A stretch of DNA of 64,000 bases from Paracoccus ravus (GTDB taxonomy: Bacteria; Pseudomonadota; Alphaproteobacteria; Rhodobacterales; Rhodobacteraceae): positions 154,675 to 218,674 of the forward strand of contig NZ_SDEB01000005.1 in assembly GCF_004522175.1 (NCBI RefSeq), written 5' to 3'. A program made the position numbers and the translations under genes. Shown here one piece after another: positions 31,686 through 42,346 of the stretch. The notes beneath the pieces were generated by a model. That model saw only the letters and a list, made by a program, of their open reading frames with translations. It was not told the origin of the DNA and made no database searches. Numbering within the stretch: the first letter of the stretch is position 1; every line of letters begins with the position of its first letter.

Positions 31686-33011
31686 ATGGACTGGCTCAAG
31701 GCATCGGCAGCGGAACAGGGCCGGGCGATTCTGGCCGGGCTGGTCAGCCCCGTCGAACAGACCGAGGCCTATCTGGATGCCGCGGCGCGCCATCCCTATG
31801 GCGGCAGCATCTATGCCCGCCTGACCCCCGACCGCGCCCGCGCCGAGGCGATCGCGGCCCATGACCGCGCCAAGGCGGGGCTGCGCCGCAGCCTTCTGGA
31901 CGGTGTGGCCCTGAGTTGGAAAGACAATATCGACAGCGCCGGCATTCCGACCGAGGCGGGATCGCGGCTGCTGGCCGGCCGCACCCCCGCCCAGGATTCG
32001 GCGATCCTTGCCGCCGCCACGTTGCAGGGCATGGTCTGCCTGGGCAAGACCCATATGACCGAACTGGCCTTTTCCGGGCTGGGCCTGAACCCGATGACCC
32101 GGACGCCGCCAAACGCCTTTGACCCGGCGCTTGCGCCCGGCGGTTCTAGTTCGGGCGCGGCGGTCTCGGTCGCGCTGGGGCTGGCCGCTGCGGCCATCGG
32201 CTCGGATACCGGCGGCTCGATCCGCGTGCCGGCGGCCTGGAACGGGCTGACCGGCTTCAAGCCGACCCATGGCGCGGTGGATGGGCGCGGTGTCGTGCCC
32301 TTGTGCAACCGGTTCGACGTGGCGGGCCCCATCGCCCGCACGGTCGAGGATTGCGCCGAGATCTTCAGCGTCCTGTCGGGTCAGCCCGCCGCGGATCTGA
32401 CCGATGCCGAGAATCGTCCACTGCGGCTGATGGTGCTGGATGGCGTGCCCTTTGACGCGGCCCGCGAAGGCCCGGTCGCGGCGTTCGAGGATGCCGTCAG
32501 CCGCCTTGCGAAAGCTGGCGCGCGGATCAGCCACGCGGCACCACCTTGCGTCGCCGAGGCCATGGCGCTGTCACCTTTGCTTTTCGCCCCCGAAGCCTAT
32601 GGCATCTGGCGCGACCAGATCGAGGACGCGCCGGAACTGATGTATCCGCCGATCCTCGAGCGCTTCCGGGGCGGGCGCGACGCCAGCGCCGCCGATTACG
32701 TCGCTGGCTGGGAAAAGCTTGCCCGGCTGCGCGCGGATTGGGCGCGGCTGGTCGCGGGCTATGATGCGGTGATCCTGCCGACCGCGCCGATCTTGCCGCC
32801 GGATACGCAGCGGCTGCTCGACGAGGCAGATTATTTCGCGACCGAGAACCTGCTCACCCTGCGCAATACCCGCATCGGCAATCTCTTTGGCCTACCCGCG
32901 ATCAGCCTGCCCACCGGCCACCCGGCCTGCGGCCTGATGATGCTGGGCCATGCGGGCAAGGATCTGGCGCTGCTGGTCGCTGCGGCGGCCGCCGAGGCCG
33001 CTCTGAACTAA
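31686..33011 (+). CDS. amidase-signature family protein
   Basis: A protein of 441 residues. The Ser-cisSer-Lys triad is visible: K79 (ALSWKDNID), the cis-Ser in PGGSSSGAAV (154-155) and nucleophile S178 in GSDTGGSIRVPAAW. A typical C-terminal segment LFGLPAISLPTG follows. The family includes amidases, GatA and ureidoacid hydrolases. No gatB or gatC is nearby, so this is a catabolic amidase rather than the tRNA amidotransferase. Substrate unknown. Confidence 0.87.
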   Translation: MDWLKASAAEQGRAILAGLVSPVEQTEAYLDAAARHPYGGSIYARLTPDRARAEAIAAHDRAKAGLRRSLLDGVALSWKDNIDSAGIPTEAGSRLLAGRTPAQDSAILAAATLQGMVCLGKTHMTELAFSGLGLNPMTRTPPNAFDPALAPGGSSSGAAVSVALGLAAAAIGSDTGGSIRVPAAWNGLTGFKPTHGAVDGRGVVPLCNRFDVAGPIARTVEDCAEIFSVLSGQPAADLTDAENRPLRLMVLDGVPFDAAREGPVAAFEDAVSRLAKAGARISHAAPPCVAEAMALSPLLFAPEAYGIWRDQIEDAPELMYPPILERFRGGRDASAADYVAGWEKLARLRADWARLVAGYDAVILPTAPILPPDTQRLLDEADYFATENLLTLRNTRIGNLFGLPAISLPTGHPACGLMMLGHAGKDLALLVAAAAAEAALN

Positions 33012-33137
33012 TCGTTGCAAGCTGCGGGAATGCCCCGCGAAACCCTGGGCGCTTGGCCCGAAACTCTGGACGCATGGGGGCTTTGCCGGTATCCTTTCAC
33101 GGAAACGGGGCGGCACGACCCCGAATGAGAGGCAGTC

Positions 33138-34331
33138 ATGGCACTACCCGAGCGGTTTTCGAACCTGCCGGAATACGCGTTCCCGCGCCTGCGGACGCTG
33201 CTCGCGGGCATTTCGCCCGCGGCCGATCCCGTCGTTATGACCATTGGTGAACCACGTCACGCCGTGCCCGAATTCACCGGCCGCATCATGGCGGAACATA
33301 TCAATGAATTCGGCAAATACCCCTCGAACGAGGGGATACCGGACCTGCTTGCGGCGATTTCGGGCTGGATCCAGCGCCGCCACAACATCGAGGTCGAACC
33401 GGCCCGCATCACAGCCGTGAACGGCACCCGCGAGGGGCTCTTCAACGCGGCGCTCGCGCTCTGCCCGGAAACCAAGAACGGCGCGCGCCCCGCAATCCTG
33501 ATCCCGAATCCCTTCTATCAGGTCTATGCCGTCGCCGCCGCCGCCGTCGGGGCAGAGCCGATCTTTGTCCCGGCCACCGCCGAGACCGGCTTTTTGCCGA
33601 TGTTCGACAGGCTCGACCCCGAAGTGCTGGACCGCGTCGCGATCACCTATCTTTGTTCGCCCGCCAACCCGCAGGGTTCGGTCGCGAGCGAGGATTACCT
33701 CGAACGCCTGATCGCGCTGGCCGATCGCCATGATTTCCTGATCTTCTCGGATGAGTGCTATTCCGAGATCTGGCGCGACGTGCCTCCGCCCGGCGCGCTG
33801 GCCGTGGCGACGCGGATGGGTCTGGCGGATCGGGTGGTGATGTTCAACTCGCTCTCGAAACGCTCGAACCTGCCGGGGCTGCGCTCGGGCTTTGCGGCGG
33901 GCGGCAAGGCGCAGATCGCCGAATTGCGCCGGCTGCGCAGCTATTCCGGCGCGCCGCTCTCGCTGCCGGCGCAGCGCGTCAGCGCCGCCGCCTGGGCCGA
34001 TGAGGCCCATGTCGATGAAAATCGCGCGCTCTATCACGCGAAATATGCCGTGGCCGACCGGGTGCTGGGCAATATGCCGGGCTATCAGTCGCCGCAGGGC
34101 GGCTTCTTCCTGTGGCTGCGCGTGCCCGAACATATCGGGACCGGCGAGGATGCCGCGAAGAAACTCTGGGCCGAGGCGGGCATCCAGGTCCTGCCCGGCG
34201 CATATCTCTCGCGCGACACGGGTCAGGGCAATCCGGGCCGGGACTATATCCGCGTCGCTCTGGTCGATCCGGCCGAACCGACCGAGGCGGCGCTGAACCG
34301 CCTGAAGAACTGCTTGTATAAAGGGGGCTAA
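33138..34331 (+). CDS. PLP-dependent aminotransferase (DapC-like class I)
   Basis: A fold-type-I aminotransferase of 397 residues. PLP-binding K241 is in [17 protein letters not shown], the substrate-carboxylate Arg lies near the C-terminus (RDYIRVAL), and [11 protein letters not shown] and SDECYSEIW are the usual Asn and Asp/Tyr contacts. Close to the proteobacterial succinyldiaminopimelate aminotransferase group (DapC) for lysine and cell-wall synthesis. Followed 4 bases later by ftsK, a frequent arrangement in Rhodobacteraceae. Confidence 0.82.
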   Translation: MALPERFSNLPEYAFPRLRTLLAGISPAADPVVMTIGEPRHAVPEFTGRIMAEHINEFGKYPSNEGIPDLLAAISGWIQRRHNIEVEPARITAVNGTREGLFNAALALCPETKNGARPAILIPNPFYQVYAVAAAAVGAEPIFVPATAETGFLPMFDRLDPEVLDRVAITYLCSPANPQGSVASEDYLERLIALADRHDFLIFSDECYSEIWRDVPPPGALAVATRMGLADRVVMFNSLSKRSNLPGLRSGFAAGGKAQIAELRRLRSYSGAPLSLPAQRVSAAAWADEAHVDENRALYHAKYAVADRVLGNMPGYQSPQGGFFLWLRVPEHIGTGEDAAKKLWAEAGIQVLPGAYLSRDTGQGNPGRDYIRVALVDPAEPTEAALNRLKNCLYKGG

Positions 34332-34335
34332 CCGA

Positions 34336-36945
34336 ATGGCGAGCTGGCAGGCGAAACATCGCGATCCGCTCTTCGACCAATCCACCCAGGCGGCGCTGGA
34401 ACGCCGGGGCAAAGAGCTTGTCGGCGCCGCGGTGGTGATCCTGGCCGCCGCGATTGCGATGATGCTGGTCAGCTATTCCCCGGACGATCCCAGCATGATG
34501 TCCGCGACCGATCAGGCGGCCGAGAATTATCTGGGCCGCCCCGGCGCCTATTTCGCCTCGGCGCTTTTCATGCTGGCGGGCTATGGCGCATGGGTTCTGG
34601 TCGTGACGCTTGTGGTCTGGGGGCTGCGCTTCCTGCTGCATCGGGGCGAAGAGCGCTATACCCGCGGCTTCTTCCTGCCGATCCCGCTGGTATTTGTCAC
34701 CTTCTACGCCGCAACCCTGACGCCGCCGCCGGAATGGACGCAGGGCTCAGGCCTGGGCGGGCTTTTCGGCGATATGGGCATGGGGGCGGCGCTTTCGATC
34801 ATGCCGCTGAAACCGGCGATCTCGATCAAGATCCTCGCCTTGCTCACGGCTGCGTGCTCGCTGGCCGGGCTGAGTTTTGTCCTTGGCTTCGACCGTCAGG
34901 AACTGACCGCGATCACGCGCTTTCTGAGCACGGGGCTGCGCACCGCAAAGTTCTTGCTGCTGCTTGTCGTCGACCGGGGCGCGCGGGCCTCCTCGGGGGC
35001 CGCCGGTCGGATCAGGACACAGGCGCAGGCGCGCCGCGAACGCAGCGCGCGGGCCTCGGCACCCGATCTGCCGCAGCCGCGCATCCACGCGCCGCGGGTG
35101 CGGATGCCGGCCCCGCCGCCCGAGGATGACCGTGACGACCTGCAATCCGAACTGGTCGAACACGAGACGCATTACGCGGATGACGACGAGCGCCCCTCGG
35201 ACGCCCAGATCACCACGCGGATCACCGATGCGATCCGATCGCGGAACGAACAGCCCGTCGAGAAACCCTCGGTCCTGTCGCAGGTCGCCGCACGCCTCTC
35301 GGGGGGCAGCCGGATCGAGGCCGCGCCGCCCGGAAATGACGAGGATGAGGACGAGGACGAGGATGCCCTGCCCCCGCTTCCCCGCACCGCCCCCGCGCCG
35401 CGCCGCCCGACCCCGGCCCGCAATGCGCCCGCGACCCATTTCGAGGTGCCTCCGCTTTCTCTGCTGACCGCGCCCTCGACCGTCGAGCGCCACACGCTGC
35501 CGCCCGAGGCGCTGATGGAAAACGCCCGCATGCTGGAAGCGGTGCTCGATGATTATGGCGTCAAGGGCCAGATCACCGATGTCCGCCCCGGCCCCGTCGT
35601 CACGCTTTACGAATTGGAACCCGCACCGGGTCTGAAAGCCAGCCGGGTGATCGGGCTGGCCGACGACATCGCGCGTTCGATGTCGGCGCTTTCGGCGCGT
35701 GTTTCGACCGTGCCGGGCCGTTCGGTCATCGGCATCGAACTCCCCAATGCCCGACGCGAAAAGGTCGTGCTGCGCGAGATCCTCGCCGCGCCCGCCTATG
35801 CCGAAGGCAAGCAGCCATTGCCGCTGGCGCTTGGCAAGGATATCGGCGGCGGCCCGGTCGTCGCGAACCTCGCGAAGATGCCCCACTTGCTGATCGCCGG
35901 GACCACCGGCTCGGGCAAATCAGTGGCGATCAACACGATGATCCTAAGCCTGCTCTACAAGCTCACCCCCGAGGAGTGCCGCCTCATCATGATCGACCCC
36001 AAGATGCTGGAACTGTCGGTCTATGACGGCATCCCGCATCTGCTTTCCCCGGTCGTCACCGATCCCAAGAAGGCCGTCGTCGCGCTGAAATGGGTCGTCG
36101 GCGAGATGGAGGAGCGCTATCGCAAGATGTCCAAGATGGGCGTGCGCAACATCGAGGGCTATAACGGCCGCGTCCGCGAGGCGCTTTCCAAGGACGAGAT
36201 GTTCAAGCGCACCGTCCAGACCGGCTTCGACGAGGATACCGGCGAGCCGATCTTCGAGACCGAGGAATTCCAGCCCGAGACCTTCCCCTATATCGTCGTC
36301 ATCGTCGATGAGATGGCCGATCTGATGATGGTCGCGGGCAAGGAGATCGAGGCCTGCATCCAGCGTCTTGCCCAGATGGCGCGGGCGAGCGGAATCCATA
36401 TCGTCATGGCCACGCAGCGCCCCTCGGTCGATGTCATCACCGGCACGATCAAGGCGAACTTCCCGACCCGGATTTCTTTCCAAGTGACGTCCAAGATCGA
36501 CAGCCGCACCATCCTTGGCGAACAGGGGGCCGAGCAACTTCTGGGCATGGGCGACATGCTTTATATGGCGGGCGGCTCGAAAATCACCCGCGTCCACGGT
36601 CCCTTCGTCTCGGATGAAGAGGTCGAGGAGGTCGTGAACCATCTCAAATCCTTCGGCCCGCCCAGCTACATGTCGGGCGTCGTCGAAGGTCCGGACGAAG
36701 AGCGCGCCGACAGCATCGACCAGGTCTTGGGCCTGTCCTCGGGCGAAGGCGGGGATGCCGAGCTTTACGACATGGCCGTCGCGATCGTCGCCAAGGACCG
36801 CAAATGCTCGACCAGCTACATCCAGCGCAAGCTGGCGATCGGCTATAACAAGGCCGCCCGCCTCGTCGAGCAGATGGAGGAACAGGGCGTCGTCACCCCC
36901 GCGAACCATGTCGGCAAGCGCGAGGTCCTGATCCCCGAGGTCTGA
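34336..36945 (+). CDS. ftsK: DNA translocase FtsK
   Basis: A septal DNA pump of 869 residues. Four N-terminal membrane helices lie within about residues 30-190. A long Arg/Pro/Asp-rich linker follows, with an acidic run (DEDEDEDED) near residue 335. The motor domain has Walker A GTTGSGKS at 522-529, Walker [15 protein letters not shown], and [13 protein letters not shown] and [17 protein letters not shown]. The C-terminal gamma winged helix ([20 protein letters not shown]) reads KOPS sites. All parts are intact. Confidence 0.95.
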   Translation: MASWQAKHRDPLFDQSTQAALERRGKELVGAAVVILAAAIAMMLVSYSPDDPSMMSATDQAAENYLGRPGAYFASALFMLAGYGAWVLVVTLVVWGLRFLLHRGEERYTRGFFLPIPLVFVTFYAATLTPPPEWTQGSGLGGLFGDMGMGAALSIMPLKPAISIKILALLTAACSLAGLSFVLGFDRQELTAITRFLSTGLRTAKFLLLLVVDRGARASSGAAGRIRTQAQARRERSARASAPDLPQPRIHAPRVRMPAPPPEDDRDDLQSELVEHETHYADDDERPSDAQITTRITDAIRSRNEQPVEKPSVLSQVAARLSGGSRIEAAPPGNDEDEDEDEDALPPLPRTAPAPRRPTPARNAPATHFEVPPLSLLTAPSTVERHTLPPEALMENARMLEAVLDDYGVKGQITDVRPGPVVTLYELEPAPGLKASRVIGLADDIARSMSALSARVSTVPGRSVIGIELPNARREKVVLREILAAPAYAEGKQPLPLALGKDIGGGPVVANLAKMPHLLIAGTTGSGKSVAINTMILSLLYKLTPEECRLIMIDPKMLELSVYDGIPHLLSPVVTDPKKAVVALKWVVGEMEERYRKMSKMGVRNIEGYNGRVREALSKDEMFKRTVQTGFDEDTGEPIFETEEFQPETFPYIVVIVDEMADLMMVAGKEIEACIQRLAQMARASGIHIVMATQRPSVDVITGTIKANFPTRISFQVTSKIDSRTILGEQGAEQLLGMGDMLYMAGGSKITRVHGPFVSDEEVEEVVNHLKSFGPPSYMSGVVEGPDEERADSIDQVLGLSSGEGGDAELYDMAVAIVAKDRKCSTSYIQRKLAIGYNKAARLVEQMEEQGVVTPANHVGKREVLIPEV

Positions 36946-36970
36946 GCGGCTCGGATCTTTTCAGAAGTCG

Positions 36971-37001
36971 GGGGGCGCTGCATCCGCAGCCGCCCCCTTT
37001 T
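36971..37001 (+). terminator. terminator after ftsK
   Basis: A G/C stem GGGGGCG paired with CGCCCCC plus an inner CTGC/GCAG stem and ATCC loop, followed by TTTT. Confidence 0.75.
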
Positions 37002-37043
37002 CCATCCGCGCACCAGAGCCCGGATGGACAGCGGGTGTGGGGC

Positions 37044-37796
37044 ATGCCTATTCTGGTCGCATCTCTGGTCAGTGTCCCGGCGGATTTGCACGCCGCCGGC
37101 AGGTCAGAGCCTCATGCGGAAACGGGTCGGTCCATGCAGGAAGTCGCCAGTTTCATCCGGGACGTGACGTGGATCCTGTGGCAGGTCGTGCTGCTGGTCT
37201 TTCTGTGGAAAATCTTTCCGACCATTCGCAAACTGATCGAATCCCGCGCCTTCACCCTGAAATTCGCGGGTCTCGAGATCTCCGCGCAAGAGGCCACCGA
37301 TCAGATCGCCACGCAGATCCGCGACCTTCAAGACCAGATCATCGCGCTGCGCAAGCAGGTGCCGGATGCCGAGATATCGACAGCCCCTCCTGCGCCCGCG
37401 CCAAGCCGGGCCTTGCTTTGGGTCGATGACGACCCGACCGGAAACGCGCTGGAAATCGCGCAGCTCAAGGACAAGGGCTTTACGGTAGAGCTTGCAACAT
37501 CGACAGCCGAGGCAATGACCTTCCTGAGCCGTCACGCCGTCGATGTCATCATTTCGGACATGGGCCGACGCGAGGGGCAGGGATATGTCCCAGATGCCGG
37601 CCTGCAATTGCTGCTGGCCGTGCGGGGCCGCGGTCTTGAACTGCCGTTCGTTGTCTATACGTCACGGCGCAATGCCGCGGAATATGACGCCAAGGTCCGA
37701 AATATCGGCGGGACGGGGGCCACCGCATCGCCGGTCGATCTGTTGGCGATGATTCAGAGCCGCCCGGAGCCACGCGATCCCGGCCGCGCGGTGTAA
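37044..37796 (+). CDS. membrane-anchored receiver-like domain protein
   Basis: About 250 residues. A hydrophobic N-terminal stretch is followed by a membrane helix (VTWILWQVVLLVFLWKIFP, residues 41-59), then a probable coiled coil (residues 76-108, IATQIRDLQDQIIALRKQV). A C-terminal CheY-like receiver domain follows. The acidic pocket D128-D130, the phospho-acceptor-position D172 and T206/S207 are present. The conserved Lys before the cis-Pro is Ser (S229-P230), so normal phosphorylation switching is doubtful. There is no output domain and no histidine kinase nearby. GTG 37035 and ATG 37134 are alternative starts. Function unknown. Confidence 0.6.
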   Translation: MPILVASLVSVPADLHAAGRSEPHAETGRSMQEVASFIRDVTWILWQVVLLVFLWKIFPTIRKLIESRAFTLKFAGLEISAQEATDQIATQIRDLQDQIIALRKQVPDAEISTAPPAPAPSRALLWVDDDPTGNALEIAQLKDKGFTVELATSTAEAMTFLSRHAVDVIISDMGRREGQGYVPDAGLQLLLAVRGRGLELPFVVYTSRRNAAEYDAKVRNIGGTGATASPVDLLAMIQSRPEPRDPGRAV

Positions 37797-37798
37797 AA

Positions 37799-37818
37799 GC
37801 CGGGCCGCCCCGGCCTTT
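37799..37818. terminator. bidirectional terminator between convergent genes
   Basis: GCCGGG / CCCGGC stem with a 4-base loop, flanked by AAAA on the left and CTTT on the right, between the receiver-like gene and tamB. Confidence 0.65.
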
Positions 37819-40800
37819 AGTAATCCCGCTCGTAGAACAGGCCCAGCGTGCTTTCCCCGTCGCTCGCCACCGAACCCCGCGCGGTCAGGCTTTTCGTCAT
37901 GTCGAGGTTCAGGTTCAGCTTGGTCTTGCCCTCGTCGCCGACCTGAATGTCGGTATAGAGATTCTCGGACAGGTATTTCCCGGCCCGGACCGATACCCGG
38001 CCCTCGTCATCCGTGGTCAGGTCGAGATCATCGAGCCCTGTCGATTGCCGCAGCCGCGAGACGATGCCATCGCCCCCCGCCCCGGCCAAGGTCGCAATGG
38101 CGCTGGCCAGCTGCGCGGCCTGCAGCCCACTGATATTGTCGAGACCCCGGCCGAACAGAAGCTGTGACAGGACCTCTTCTTCGGGCATTTCGGGCGAAGA
38201 TTCAAAGGTGATCTCGGGATCGCGCAGATCGCCGTCGATGATGATCCGCGCGGTCATCTCGTCCTGCTCGGATTCCGCGACCAGGCGGATCACCGGGATC
38301 AGGCTACCCTGCATCTCGACCAGCCCCTCGGTCAGATCGAAGCGCTTGCCCAAGAGATCGACACGGCCCCGGATCAGTTCGAGCGCGCCAACGGGAATCG
38401 GCTGGCGGGCATTACCGGTCAGCCGGATCTCGCCGCCCAGTTCGGCATCGACCCCCCTGCCCCGCACGAAGACCTGATCGGGGGCCGAAATCGTCAGGTC
38501 GAAGCGTGCCGGGATCGCGGGTGGCGTCGCCGGGGGCGCGCTCATGCCGACGGCGCGCGACGCGTCGCTGGGAAATTCGATCAGCCCGGCCTTGGCGCGG
38601 GTCTGGCGCTGCGGCGGACGCTCGTTCAGATGCGTCATGTCGGGGATCGACCTTGCCCCGCCCAGCCCGGTCGAAGGGATCCGGAATTCCGTCCGCCCCA
38701 GATCGATCCTGCCCTGCACCAGCGGCCCGGCCGCCTGCGAGCCTCCGATCCGGATCGTGCCGGTCGCCCGCGTCTCGTAAAGGCTGGGGTCGCGCAGCAC
38801 CACATCGGCCAGACGCACGGTCAGATCCATCGGCCTTTGCCCGGTCAGGGTGATCGGGCCGCTGACCGAGATCGTTCCGCCCGCCTCGACCTGACCGTTG
38901 ATATCGACATTGATCCGGCCTCGGTCCAGCGCAGCCGTCGCATTGAGCGCGTCCACCGCCAATCCAAAACGCGGCTCGGCCAAACGGCCGTTCGAAAGCT
39001 GCACGCGCCCGCTCAACGCCTCGAGCGAGGGCGCGCCATTCATCCTGATGTCAAAGCTCAGCGGCCCCTCGATGCTGCGGGTGCGCAGGAAGGGATTGGC
39101 GGCGGCCGCATTGCTGCTGCCCTCGACCCGCAGATCCATGGTCGAGCCATCCCCGGCGGCGGTGCCGGTGATCGTGGCGCGGGTTTCGCCCGGCGCGGTC
39201 GCATCCAGATTGACCTGATAGCCCGCCCCGGTATTGCGGACCGTGCCCGCGACCGTGGCGGGACCGGGAAAACCGGCGACGAGCAGCCCCAGATCATTGA
39301 GCCGCGCGTCGAGATTGAGCCCGGTGGCCGGGCTGCCATCGCCCGAAATGCGAAGTTGCCCATTTTCGGCCTGAAGCCGGCTGACGGTCAGGCTGCCATC
39401 CGCATTCTGGCTGGCCGCGAGGTCGAAACTGGTCTGCCCCGCCAGCAGGCTGTCGACCCGTGGGTCGCCGATCCCCAGACCCCGCGCCGTGCCGCGCGCC
39501 GAAATCGCGCGCCCGCCATCCGCCTCGTCCCGCACCGTGCCGCTCAGTTCGACCGCGCCCCGGAAGCCCTGCCCCAGAAAGCGCAGGTCCGAGGCGCTCA
39601 GATCGGCCCGCAGATCGGTCGTGCCTGCGCCGAGGCGGCCTTCGGCCGTCAGGTTCAGGCTGGCGTTTTCCACGCGCGCCGTCTCGATTGTGAAAGTGCC
39701 GTCCCGCTCGACGCCGGTCACGGCAAGTGCCGTTTCGCCCGCCAGAGCCCCATCGAGCTGTGTCTGGCCAAAGGACAGATCGCGCCCGGTTCCGGTCACG
39801 TCAAGACGCCGGGCACCCGTGCCATCATCCTTGAAACTGCCTTTGGCCGCCAAAGCGCCGCGCCAGCCGCGCCCGAATGTCGCGAGCGATTTCACATCGA
39901 CCTTCCCGGTCAGATCGGTTCCGCTGGGGGCGATCCGGCCCGCAGCCGAGGCGGTCACCTGCTGGTTCGTCAGATCGAATTGCTGAACGGTGATCTCCTC
40001 TCCGTTCTGCTCGGCCCGCAATCTCAGATCGGTCACGCCCGACAGCGCGCCATCCACGTCCTGCTGGCCAAAGCGAAGATCCGTGCTCTGCCCCACAAGG
40101 TCGATTTTGCGTGCGCTGCCAACCTGCGACGCCGTGCCCTCGGCCGTGAAACCACCCGAGAACCCGCGCCCGAGCACGGCCAGATCGGGCATCGTAAGTT
40201 TGAGCCTGCCGTCCAGTTCGCTCTGGCTGAAACGCCCCGACCCTTCGGCCTCAAGCTGCGGGTTCGACAGCGTGAAGCGTTGCAGCTCATAGGCTCCGTT
40301 GACCTGCAGGAGGTCGATATTCAGCGCGGTCTGGCCCTTGAATAACCCGTCCACCTCGGGGATGCCCAGGACCAGATCGCTGGCCTCGCCGGTCACGTTG
40401 ACCATGCGCTGCCGCGCGGCACCGGTCAGCTTGACCTCGGCCTCGAGCCCGCCCGCGAAATCGGGATCGGCGACGGCCAGATCCGGCATCGTGACACGGG
40501 CGGTCACGTCGCTGGCCCAGCTGCTGACAAAGCCCTGCGCCTGCGCAGTCAGATTCTGGGCATCGACCTGCAACCTGCGCAGCTCGATCCCCGAACTGTC
40601 GCGCTTGGCGTCCAGTTCGATCCGCGACGCTCCGGCCAGCATCCGGTCGGCCTGTTCCTGCCCGACGCTGAGATCCGTTCCCTCGACGCTGGCCTGAACG
40701 TCAAAGGCCTTGCTGAGCAGGACATAGCGCCCCTTGATCTGGGCATTGGCCTTGCCGGCCAGATCCCGTTCGGCGAGCGTCGAGAGCGTGGCGATGTTCA

Positions 40801-42346
40801 AGTGCTGGGCCGTGACATCGCCCGACAGCGCAAGCCCGGTGCGCAGGCCCGAGACATCCAGATCGCCCTGCAGCCGAAACTCGTCGGCATTGATGTTCAT
40901 GCCCCAGAGATCGAGCGCATTGCCGGGCGAAAACGCGAAATTCACCCCGCCATTGAGCGTGTCGCCCAGTGCCTGGGCAAGGCCCGGATCACTTGGCACC
41001 ACGTCATCGACGCCAAAGGCGACCCAGCCGCGCACTTCCTGCAATGCCTGTTCCGGCGTCAGGACCACGCGCCCGCTGCCGTCAAGACGCACCTCGGACA
41101 GGCTCAGATCGGGACGGACCAGATCACCCAGTCGCCCTGTCAACTGCCATCCCGCGCCTTGGGCGACGTCGTAATCCAGTTCTATATTGCCTGAATTGAC
41201 CGTCGTTTCCGTCTGCCCGAAGGGGACCCTGACCGGCAGCACCGTCGCGCCCGCGTCGCGGCCCAACAAAAGCGTCAGTTGCGCCTTCTGGGGCGCGCCT
41301 TGCGCATTCGTCTCGACATTGCCTTGCAGATCCAGCGCCCCCGTCGAGACGGTCAGTTCCGGAATCGCCAGGCGACCGTCACTGCCGCGCCAGCCATTGG
41401 CCCGGATCACCGACTGGCCTTCGAAGAATTCCTGCCGGTCGGGCGCGATCATCGGCGACAGATCGCCCGAAAGATCGGCGCGGAAAGCGGTGCCTTCGAT
41501 CCCGTCGCGGGCCTCGGAATTGACCTCGACCTTGCCCGCCACCCGAGGCTGTCCATCGGTTTCCAGCCCGATATCCGCCACGAAATCCGACAAGGGGCCA
41601 TTGCCCTGAATCTCGGCCTTGACCGCGGGGCGGCCGTTCATCTTGACGGCATTGGCGAACAGGCCATTCGCGGCCTCGTCCAGTTGCAGGTCAAGTTGGA
41701 GAACTCGCGTCTCGTTCGAAAAGGCCGTGATCAGCCCGAACCTGCCGCGCGGTCCGTCCACCCGGTCGATGGTCAGGTTCGTATCGCCCTCGCCGCCTTC
41801 CAGGTTCATTGCGCCCGTCACGGAAATCACCGCCTCTTGTCCGATGACGGGCTGTCCCAGTTCCACCCGCGCAATATCGAGATTGGCGATATGCAGCCCG
41901 ACCGGCAGTTGCGGCAAAGAGAATTCGCGCACCTCGGGGGTCGCCGCGCTGGCCTCGCCGCCTGCGGGAAGACGGGGCAGGATGACCCTTTCGGCCGAAA
42001 GCTCGTCGATATTGACGCGCCCCCGCAAGAGCGCGGCGCGATGCCATTGCATCGCCCCGTTCTCCAGCGTGATCCAGATACCCTGATCATCGGCAATGGT
42101 CATGCGCTCGAAGGTCGCGCGCGACGAAAGCGCGCCGCGAAACCCGTCGATCACGACCTGACGGCCTGCGCCCGAAAGCTTTTCTTCGAGAAAGCGGGTG
42201 ATGAAACCCTTGTCATCCTCGGTTTCCTGGGAAATCTCGGCGGCGCTGTCGGCATTGGCGTCGGTTTCCTGTGCCCCGGCGGCCAAGGGCAGCCACAGCG
42301 ACAGCCAGATCAGGACGAGAAGCCGCAGTGCCGAACCATGAAACAT
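37817..42346 (-). CDS. tamB: translocation and assembly module protein TamB
   Basis: A giant protein of 1509 residues: an N-terminal signal/anchor (LRLLVLIWLSLWLPLAAGA), then hundreds of residues of repeating beta structure of the AsmA/TamB type, with many GxxxLxxxL-like blocks. The C-terminal DUF490 domain includes RFDLTISAPDQVFVRGRG, GRVDLLGKRFDLTEG and the final LGLFYERDY. It spans the periplasm and works with TamA in outer-membrane protein insertion or phospholipid transport. The start overlaps the tamA stop by one base (TGATG). Confidence 0.92.
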   Translation of the reverse strand: MFHGSALRLLVLIWLSLWLPLAAGAQETDANADSAAEISQETEDDKGFITRFLEEKLSGAGRQVVIDGFRGALSSRATFERMTIADDQGIWITLENGAMQWHRAALLRGRVNIDELSAERVILPRLPAGGEASAATPEVREFSLPQLPVGLHIANLDIARVELGQPVIGQEAVISVTGAMNLEGGEGDTNLTIDRVDGPRGRFGLITAFSNETRVLQLDLQLDEAANGLFANAVKMNGRPAVKAEIQGNGPLSDFVADIGLETDGQPRVAGKVEVNSEARDGIEGTAFRADLSGDLSPMIAPDRQEFFEGQSVIRANGWRGSDGRLAIPELTVSTGALDLQGNVETNAQGAPQKAQLTLLLGRDAGATVLPVRVPFGQTETTVNSGNIELDYDVAQGAGWQLTGRLGDLVRPDLSLSEVRLDGSGRVVLTPEQALQEVRGWVAFGVDDVVPSDPGLAQALGDTLNGGVNFAFSPGNALDLWGMNINADEFRLQGDLDVSGLRTGLALSGDVTAQHLNIATLSTLAERDLAGKANAQIKGRYVLLSKAFDVQASVEGTDLSVGQEQADRMLAGASRIELDAKRDSSGIELRRLQVDAQNLTAQAQGFVSSWASDVTARVTMPDLAVADPDFAGGLEAEVKLTGAARQRMVNVTGEASDLVLGIPEVDGLFKGQTALNIDLLQVNGAYELQRFTLSNPQLEAEGSGRFSQSELDGRLKLTMPDLAVLGRGFSGGFTAEGTASQVGSARKIDLVGQSTDLRFGQQDVDGALSGVTDLRLRAEQNGEEITVQQFDLTNQQVTASAAGRIAPSGTDLTGKVDVKSLATFGRGWRGALAAKGSFKDDGTGARRLDVTGTGRDLSFGQTQLDGALAGETALAVTGVERDGTFTIETARVENASLNLTAEGRLGAGTTDLRADLSASDLRFLGQGFRGAVELSGTVRDEADGGRAISARGTARGLGIGDPRVDSLLAGQTSFDLAASQNADGSLTVSRLQAENGQLRISGDGSPATGLNLDARLNDLGLLVAGFPGPATVAGTVRNTGAGYQVNLDATAPGETRATITGTAAGDGSTMDLRVEGSSNAAAANPFLRTRSIEGPLSFDIRMNGAPSLEALSGRVQLSNGRLAEPRFGLAVDALNATAALDRGRINVDINGQVEAGGTISVSGPITLTGQRPMDLTVRLADVVLRDPSLYETRATGTIRIGGSQAAGPLVQGRIDLGRTEFRIPSTGLGGARSIPDMTHLNERPPQRQTRAKAGLIEFPSDASRAVGMSAPPATPPAIPARFDLTISAPDQVFVRGRGVDAELGGEIRLTGNARQPIPVGALELIRGRVDLLGKRFDLTEGLVEMQGSLIPVIRLVAESEQDEMTARIIIDGDLRDPEITFESSPEMPEEEVLSQLLFGRGLDNISGLQAAQLASAIATLAGAGGDGIVSRLRQSTGLDDLDLTTDDEGRVSVRAGKYLSENLYTDIQVGDEGKTKLNLNLDMTKSLTARGSVASDGESTLGLFYERDY

